Below, one piece after another: positions 57,973-64,000 of a stretch of DNA of 64,000 nt. Location of the stretch: NCBI GenBank assembly GCA_032622095.1, contig CP136063.1, forward strand, positions 78,715,980-78,779,979, in the 5' to 3' direction. The stretch's first letter is position 1. Each line of letters starts with the position of its first letter. The DNA is from Siphonodentalium dalli. Lineage: Eukaryota; Mollusca; Scaphopoda; Gadilida; Siphonodentaliidae. The position numbers and the translations under genes were made by a program. The notes beneath the pieces are model-generated. The model worked only from the letters and a program-made list of their open reading frames with translations, was not told the origin of the DNA and ran no database searches.

Positions 57973-58030
57973 TACAAATGTATTAAATGATCGTTTTATA
58001 AGTCATGTCTCCATTCTTTTGGATCATATA

Positions 58031-58871
58031 TACAACTCTACGCTCAAGTACTATATAAACGGTTATATATATATATATTTTTATTTTTTCTTCAGAAAAA
58101 TTGAGATTTATGGGGTGTTCCCAAATATACCCAGTTATGTGGTGTGATTGCCAAAACCAAATTATGAGTCATTTTATGTAATTAAGTTTTGGAAGTTTTG
58201 CGAGCCCAAATCATGTATGGCATATGCCATACACAAACCATGCCCTTTTACCATTCCAGCATCCCTGGTTTTTTTTGTGTCACTCCACTTTGAGACTGAA
58301 TTCAAGGAAACTTGTAACACAGTTATTGAGCCAAAAATTCTGCAGGAAGAATCAGTTAAAGCTATATACACCCCACAATCACTCTGACATATATACCCAA
58401 AAAAAAATTCACTACAATTGACCCACAATACATAAAAACTGTTCGACATCCCTCAATCATTGGCCATATATGCCCTAAATTGTTTCTACTATAGATGACC
58501 CCAATTGAAATAAAACTGTTCTATTACACCCCATCCCATCTCCATTGTAGCCACATACTACTTTTCTAAGTTGTCCACACAGGCAATATACATATCATCA
58601 ATAGGGGCATCAGATGCATTCTTGCAAATATGGGAATAGTGTTTAAAAATTGTTTTGGAAAAAGTTTGTAGGCTGTATCTCTGTAACGTAAGCTCAATTT
58701 CAAGATAGCTGCTAGGTCATTTGTTGAAGGACCATCCCCAGGAAGAAGAAAAGGGAGCACCAATTATGAAATTATCTGAAATTTATTATCAGAACACATA
58801 TGGCTAACATGCGATCATATATACTAAGATGAAATTCCATGGTATGAAATAGAGAGTAATCAAATGGTTTC
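58031..58871. other. Unassigned sequence after PLE B
   Basis: TA-rich at the start (58060-58080), then AT-rich sequence without recognised genes. Confidence 0.4.
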
Positions 58872-58987
58872 CAGAATTATGTTAAATAATTCCTGAGACG
58901 AGAAACGTGGGTAAGAAACGAGTGTACTATGCCCAAGTTTCTTGGCTAAGCGTCTCTCGTCTCGGGTGAATTATTTAACATAATTCA
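58872..58987. repeat. Hairpin palindrome
   Basis: GAATTATGTTAAATAATTC then TGAGACGAGA on the left and the inverse, TCTCGTCTCGGGTGAATTATT to ATAATTC, on the right; arms of about 32 bp with an imperfect inner continuation. Confidence 0.85.
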
Positions 58988-59091
58988 GAAACTAACAACT
59001 CAACACTCAGCGGTAAAAGAAGGAGATCAACGTTACTTCAATGACGGGGAAGATAAATGAAAACATTCACTAGTGACATTACCACCTTTAA

Positions 59092-59728
59092 TAAACTGCG
59101 TTCCCACCAGCTGATTTGCTTAGCAGTTTCATGTTAGAAGCCGGATTATTCACAGATCTACTCACGTCGGACACGCACGTGACGCAGATCAAACCGGACA
59201 AACATGTGACCCAACCCGAATCGGACACGCACGTTACGCAGATATAAACAGCAACTAACACAGACACAGTGTTAACAACAGTGACAGGCATAAACACCGA
59301 GATAGAGGTGAAGATGACAACGGAAAGAGGTGACAACACATATGCCGAGTATATCCCACCAAGCGAGCGGACAATCAGTGCATCGCTGGACAGTGATATT
59401 AGTTTGCCACAGCCTTTTAAAAGTTTTGAACAGCTGGCGGGGGACCCTCGATTTTTTTTTTATCGGGGCCCCCAGCGCATACATGGAAGGGCATACAGCT
59501 CAACTCGTAAGAGCGGTAAAGAGTAAGGCAACTGAACACCTAAATTCTTATAAGAGACGCTTTGCACCACAGGGCTATATGTGCATTAAAAAGGTGGAGA
59601 GTGTGACCTTACCCAGTAGATGGTCATATAAATTGGAGGAAACATGGTGCAAGGACCCTCAGTGCACCATCACCAGGGAGACGGGAGTCCAGGTTTCACC
59701 TCAGCCACGGTCTACGCCGAAGAATTAG
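59092..59728 (+). pseudogene. Unrecognised ORF with a frameshift in a T-run
   Basis: An open frame from about 59095 encodes ADLLSSFMLEAGLFTDLLTS and a small repeat SDTHVTQI (twice), stops at 59248, and goes on in the same frame with TTERGDNTYAEYIPPSE and FEQLAGDPR. In the T8 run near 59452 the likely continuation moves to the other frame, IGAPSAYMEGHTAQLVR to RSTPKN, ending at 59728. A one-base error in the T-run would explain it. I do not recognise the family. It sits before a possible TATA promoter, as in the 11-12.5 kb Gypsy-like tail, so a retroelement ORF is one possibility. Confidence 0.45.
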
Positions 59729-59824
59729 AAGATTAATCCTTTCTGGGAGCAAACCGAAGCCTTAGACCTGACGACCCACAAGGAGGAATGAAGAAATAAT
59801 TAACGTTTAAATGATTTTATTAGG

Positions 59825-59852
<28 letters not shown>
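59825..59852. repeat. (TA)n microsatellite
   Basis: A pure TA run of about 27 bp. Confidence 0.9.
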
Positions 59853-59855
<3 letters not shown>

Positions 59856-60199
59856 AATTATATTAATTCGGGGCGAATTTTCACCAACCAGGTGTAGCGA
59901 TGTCGCTAATTTTAATAAATATCATGTAATCTTGTTTCAGTCTAGCGGCACCGTAGTTTCAAAAGTCACAGTTTTGTCATCTTTTCATCGCTAATTCACC
60001 TCATTCTATTCGTAACACTCATATCTTTTAGTTAATCATTCCATGCTTAATTGTAATATTCATATCCTAATTTCCTAACTTTAATAACTTTCATAATATT
60101 CCGCATTGTAAGTCATTACTTCTAATTGTTTTCGCCCTTGTGTGTCATCATGGCCTGGTTCGCCGGTGGCAATATTGCATCGTGGGTAGCTTTGTTTCA

Positions 60200-60340
60200 C
60201 CGGGCAACCACGTGCTCGCGGCAATCCGACCACATTTTGTGGTCAGATTCCAACCATATGGTCGGAAACCGATATGGTCAGATTTCCAAACATATGGTTG
60301 CCTACTATAAAAGCTAGGCAACCGCTTCCGGTGGTTGGCA
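60200..60340 (+). promoter_or_regulatory. TATA box region with GGTC palindromes
   Basis: CTATAAAAGC at about 60304 is a strong TATA match. Before it come repeated inverted motifs: CCGACCACATTTTGTGGTCAG and several ATATGGTC(G/A)GA forms. About 40 bp later the sequence has AACCGCTTCCGGTGGTTGG, a short palindrome around a possible start. It may be an LTR promoter or a gene promoter; no coding exon follows that I can recognise. Confidence 0.35.
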
Positions 60341-60949
60341 CTTAGTAAGGACTATTTGAAAGCGCAAGCAGCATATTTTAACTCAACACAGATATAGAAT
60401 TGAGTCTTTTGACCTAGTTATGCCTAAAAGGTGTTTGTAAACATTAGATAGAGCATTACGTTGGGCTCATTTGCAGAGCTTTCAGGCTCAAGATAGTTGG
60501 AAAAAGACATATATATCTGGCAATGTTTATTAAAGAGAGATCCTCTTTCATTTTCATAACTGAAATATATAAGCAAACCATGATGGCATCCACATGTTAA
60601 TTGTTATTGACTACTGTGATTCTATATATATTCGATCATCCATCCTACTGTCTGAGATGAGAATTATGAATATAAACTTGATCATTACTTCTACCAAGTG
60701 TGGACTATAAATCCATTACAATACAAGTATCCCTAGGGGCTAAAGTAGTATGTAGTGCAGGTCCCTATACCCCCAGGGGCTCATAGCCATAGGTAGGGTA
60801 CCAAGGAATCCAGGTCAAGATACAATATCTCAAGTTAAGAACGCAGAACAGGACGGATAACAGAATATACAGTAACGAGCAAAAGGTGAAGTAAAGGGTT
60901 GCAGGCTACCAACAACTCTACATCAAAAGACCCTATATCCAAACTCATT
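60341..60949. other. Unassigned sequence
   Basis: No gene seen; a CCCTAnnnCCCAGGGGCT phrase near 60740 and 60765 hints at a small local repeat. Confidence 0.35.
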
Positions 60950-61745
60950 ACAATGTATATGGAATTTGGTAAAAATCTGATCAGAAATTCTATTTGTAGA
61001 CTGTACTGAAGGAAATCATAAATGAATGCCTGCTGGCCATTTCCGGCAGCAGACTGAGACCGACAGGGAAAATTCTCATTGACCCAAATATGTGTGTGAA
61101 ATTATGTAATAATCTGACCTGGAATTTTACTTGTACACTGTGCTAAAGGAAATCCAAAATGGCCATTTTGGGCAGAGGTCCAAGACCAAAAGGGGACGTT
61201 CTTATCTTGGCAATGACCCGAAAATGTATATGAAATTTGGCGACAATCCAATCAGAAATACGACCTGTAGACCACGCGTAAGGAAATCAAAGATGGCCAC
61301 CTGGCGGCAATTTTGGGCGTCGGGCCGGGGCCGAAATGGGACATTCTTATCTAGGCATTGATCAATATATGTGTGTGAAATTCTGTAACAATCTTGACCT
61401 GAAATGCTATTTGTACACTGTGCTAAAGGAAATTTAAGATGGCCACCTGGCGGCCATTTTTGGCGGAGGTCCGAGACTAAAAGGGGATGTTCTCATCTAG
61501 GCAATGACCCGAACACGTATATGAAATTTGGTGACAATCCAATCAGAAATACGACCTGTACACCATGCGTAAGGAAATCCAAGATGGTCACCTGGTGGCA
61601 ATTTTGGGCGTCGGTTCGGGCCGAAATGGCACATTTTCATCTAGGCATTGACCTGAATATGTATATGAAATTTGGTGACATTTTGATCAGAAATACAACC
61701 TGTAGTCCGCGCTAAAGGAAATCCAAGATGGCCGCCTGGCCAGGG
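60950..61745 (+). repeat. Minisatellite, units of about 140-150 bp
   Basis: At least five diverged units. Each has GTATATGAAATTTGG(T/C)(G/A)A, a CAATC(C/T)nATCAGAAATACGACCTGTA phrase, AAGGAAATCCAAGATGGCC, a GGCGGC(A/C)ATTTTGG(G/C)CG phrase and TTCTCATCTAGGCAATGACC. Two variants alternate, giving a higher-order unit near 300 bp. It ends in a G12 run at 61744. The open frames here follow the repeat and are not genes. Confidence 0.85.
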
Positions 61746-62536
61746 GGGGGGGGGCAGAATTTGTTTTCCGACAAGTATCCTGGGGGTGATGTGTGTCACA
61801 ATAAGCCCAAAGCTATTTTTTCCGTGACAAATTTTTTGTTTTCCTTCACACCTTTTATTGGATTTTTACTAGTTTGTACTGGTTTGTAACACTAAGGAAA
61901 TCAATAATGAACTGCAGCAACACTAAACACGCTAGGGCCATTAGATGTTGGTTTGTGCCTCTTTAGGACAAGGGAAAGTATTCTTAATGCAGATGAATCG
62001 CCCATGCAGTATTATATGTAATTAACATCAAATAAGGATAACTTTAAAGAAATAAATTTAATGCCAAATCTGGTCAAACATGGACATTAAACACTGATGT
62101 ATAAAGAAAAAAACATGTAACATACCAGACTTGTGAGTGGATAACACAATTATCTCATATGTGACAAAAGAGATAGAAAATGGTAATAATTCACAATCTC
62201 ATGTAGTCATGAATGAGTTAATACAGGTTTCTACTAAAAGTGTAGGTTTGTTTTTTATTATATGCTTACTCTCACATGCTACACTTGAGAAGTCCAATAG
62301 AAATAATGCCTTTTCTGAACTCATACAAGATTTCTGAATTCATACAAGATAAATTGTGAACGTTATAAAATTCCTAACCAATCCTGACCAATCTGAATCA
62401 ATTGGAATCAATCGTAACATTAACTTTCTTTGATTTCCCATTGGTGCTCCTATGTGCTCTAGTGTATTGCTATATGTGCGATAAACATGTTTTAGTAATG
62501 TCTAATGAGTCTGGGTGGCACGAAGCATATAATAAT
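61746..62536. other. Unassigned sequence
   Basis: AT-rich; a small direct repeat CTGAA(C/T)TCATACAAGAT occurs twice near 62316-62350. Confidence 0.4.
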
Positions 62537-62665
62537 TTAACCTATCTGATATAATACATTCACCTATCTGGTATGAAACAATATCACCAATCTGGTGTAA
62601 AACAAAATCACTTATCTGGTGTAGAGCAATATCACCTACCTGGTGTATAGACATAATATCTTTAT
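62537..62665 (+). repeat. Short tandem repeat, unit about 24 bp, five units
   Basis: The unit is of the form CACCTATCTGGTGTAAAACAA with variation; five copies in a row. Confidence 0.8.
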
Positions 62666-62994
62666 AAATTTCCCTAACAAAGTAACCAAACACAAAAACT
62701 AAATAGGTCTCTAAAAAGGACTACCACACATATTTGGCACTAAAACAGTGACTATTAATTATGATTAACCGTGCGTGCTGTGTCAGTGACCGGTTACCCA
62801 CTCAGGCATAGCTGCTATTCACAATAGCAATAAAGCTGCTTAATAGGTTTTGTGACGAGAAGGAAATTGAATGCAACCTGGACACAATACAATGACTTCA
62901 GTTTAGCAATACAATGTTCGATGGTATATAAATATTAGAACGTCAGTTTGTCTATAAATGTTCGATATAATATAATGATTAGAGAATATCTTGT

Positions 62995-63099
62995 CGTTGA
63001 CTACGCGAATGTAGTGGCCAGTGGGAATGGTGTAGTTCACTCGCCTTCGGCTCACGAACTACACCCTTCCCACTGGCCACTAGATTCGCATAGTCAACT
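62995..63099. repeat. Hairpin palindrome
   Basis: Arms of about 44 bp: GTTGACTACGCGAATGTAGT, then GGCCAGTGGGAATGGTGTAG, and the inverse at 63056-63099, around a short loop that itself pairs (CTCGCCTTCGGCTCACG). Three or four mismatches. Confidence 0.9.
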
Positions 63100-63439
63100 C
63101 CAAGCCATGCTCTATTCATATACTAAGCTTTAAAATAATTTGACTGCAGAGCTGTGGAAATATGATATTTAACAGAAACGATTAAAAATCCACTGCAGTC
63201 AAGAATATACTGCTAGAGACCAGTCCTGCTGTACATGACTAGATTCACTGAATCTCAATGTAGGAGGTTTGGTCCTGGTTTTCTCTGTATGTTTGTGTTT
63301 TGCGTTCCACAAGGGGTGGGTGTAAAAACATGGCTGAAAAAAACTGTATGGAATGGAGAAAAAAATTGGAGTCGGGGTGGGTGGGTCCAAAAAGTGGTCA
63401 TCGGTAAAAAAAAAGTAGCATACGTGTCTGGAAATTTTT

Positions 63440-63665
63440 TCTAACCACCCCCTGGCCTGGCGGCTATTTTGGGCATCGGTCCGAGGCCAAAAGGGGAGGT
63501 TCTCATCCAGTCAATGACCCGAACATATTTATCAAATTTCGTTACTGTACAATTGGATAAGAAATACGAACTGTAGACTGTGCTAACAGAAAAGTTAACA
63601 TACGGACAGACTCAGACTTCCGCGCGCCATGGCAATAGCTTAGCTTGACTTCGTCAAGATGTTAA
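63440..63665 (+). repeat. Detached unit of the 60.9-61.7 kb minisatellite, with a terminal hairpin
   Basis: CTGGCGGCTATTTTGGGCAT, then AAAAGGGGAGGTTCTCATC and CAATGACCCGAACAT repeat the unit seen at 60950-61745, about 1.7 kb away. It ends in GACTCAGACTTCCGCGCGCC and ATGGCAATAGC, then a hairpin with AGCTTGACTTCGTCAAG. The same array seems to have been split by 61746-63439. Confidence 0.75.
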
Positions 63666-64000
63666 GCTAAACATGATTTATTTCCTATATAACAACCAGA
63701 AGAATGTAATTTAAAATTTCTTCCATAATGGCTCAAACCTAAGTTATGCTTTAGGAAAGAGGCCCGAACACAGAAATCACTCAGCCGTGTTACTCAGACA
63801 TTTCAGCAGCATGTGTTCAAATTTGCGCATCATGGCACGAGCGCCGTCGCTGAATCAGTCGACCAGATACACAGCTCATGTTGCATCAAAGCACAAGCAA
63901 CCGCAAGCTTGAAAAGATGGCGAAATTTCCGACAGAATATGTTATGGCCATTTCAACACTTTTGCTGAGATCGGTTTCAGACTGTTTGGAGTTTTTCCAA
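63666..64000. other. Unassigned sequence to the window end
   Basis: No feature recognised. Confidence 0.4.

Larger units (their letters stand above)
50921..58030 (+). mobile_element. Penelope-like element B with inverted terminal copies and a nested insertion
   Basis: Left edge GATCCAAAAGAATGG, right edge CATTCTTTTGGATC, so the ends are inverted repeats. The left 50921-51505 is the inverse of the right end (55310-55829 plus 57950-58030). The ORF part starts near 51510. A 1594-bp segment (left inverted part plus the N-terminal half) is duplicated in tandem. A 2.1-kb Harbinger-like composite (55830-57949) is inserted near the right end. Confidence 0.85.

Noticed and set aside
1-64000. CRISPR arrays, operons, Shine-Dalgarno sites
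   Set aside because: The window is eukaryotic; the tandem repeats are long or diverged minisatellites without unique equal-length spacers.

Overview
The window is eukaryotic nuclear DNA from an animal. It is AT-rich, with spliced gene fragments (GT/AG junctions with matching phase), very little coding density, and a dense, nested set of animal transposable elements. The mix (Penelope-like elements with GIY-YIG domains and a hammerhead ribozyme, Crypton-type and DIRS elements, Jockey-type LINEs, TTAA-target and Harbinger-like MITEs, THAP and SWIM exons, many long palindromes) fits a marine invertebrate. A mollusc or another lophotrochozoan is my best guess; this is an inference from element types, not proof.

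Layout. 0-12.5 kb: a family A MITE, a family B repeat, a tRNA-related box pair, a decayed LINE that appears to be split by about 3.3 kb of other DNA (3.5-4.7 and 8.0-8.7 kb), then the 3' end of a Gypsy-like element whose downstream ORF is interrupted by a 1353-bp MULE-like element with a 9-bp target duplication. 12.8-19.2 kb: a TTAA MITE, a second TTAA element inserted in a family A copy, a fold-back element and another family A copy. 20-30 kb: long palindromes, one intact 588-codon Crypton-type tyrosine recombinase gene (minus strand), two more family A copies, a DIRS remnant, and a frameshifted second Crypton-type gene. 31.5-37.3 kb: a nearly full-length Jockey-type LINE (minus strand) with several frameshifts. 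It carries ten two-part hairpins that share an asymmetric internal loop, four inside ORF1 and six at the end of ORF2 and in the 3' region. 40-41.9 kb: exons of a SWIM zinc-finger gene (plus) and a THAP first exon (minus), both preceded by the same 26-bp block. 44.3-47.2 kb: a 5'-truncated LINE sitting inside a family A copy. 47.7-58.0 kb: an integrase remnant and two Penelope-like elements (PLEs), each with an inverted copy of its GIY-YIG end at its 5' side. The second has a 1594-bp near-identical tandem duplication, a hammerhead ribozyme motif, and a 2.1-kb Harbinger-like composite inserted into loop II of the second ribozyme copy. 58-64 kb: palindromes, one unrecognised frameshifted ORF, minisatellites and unassigned DNA.

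Only the 588-codon recombinase looks fully intact. Almost everything else recognisable is mobile DNA in some stage of decay, and the order of insertions can often be read from target duplications. The most unusual signals are the repeated LINE hairpins with different but self-complementary stems, and the hammerhead ribozyme interrupted by a transposon.
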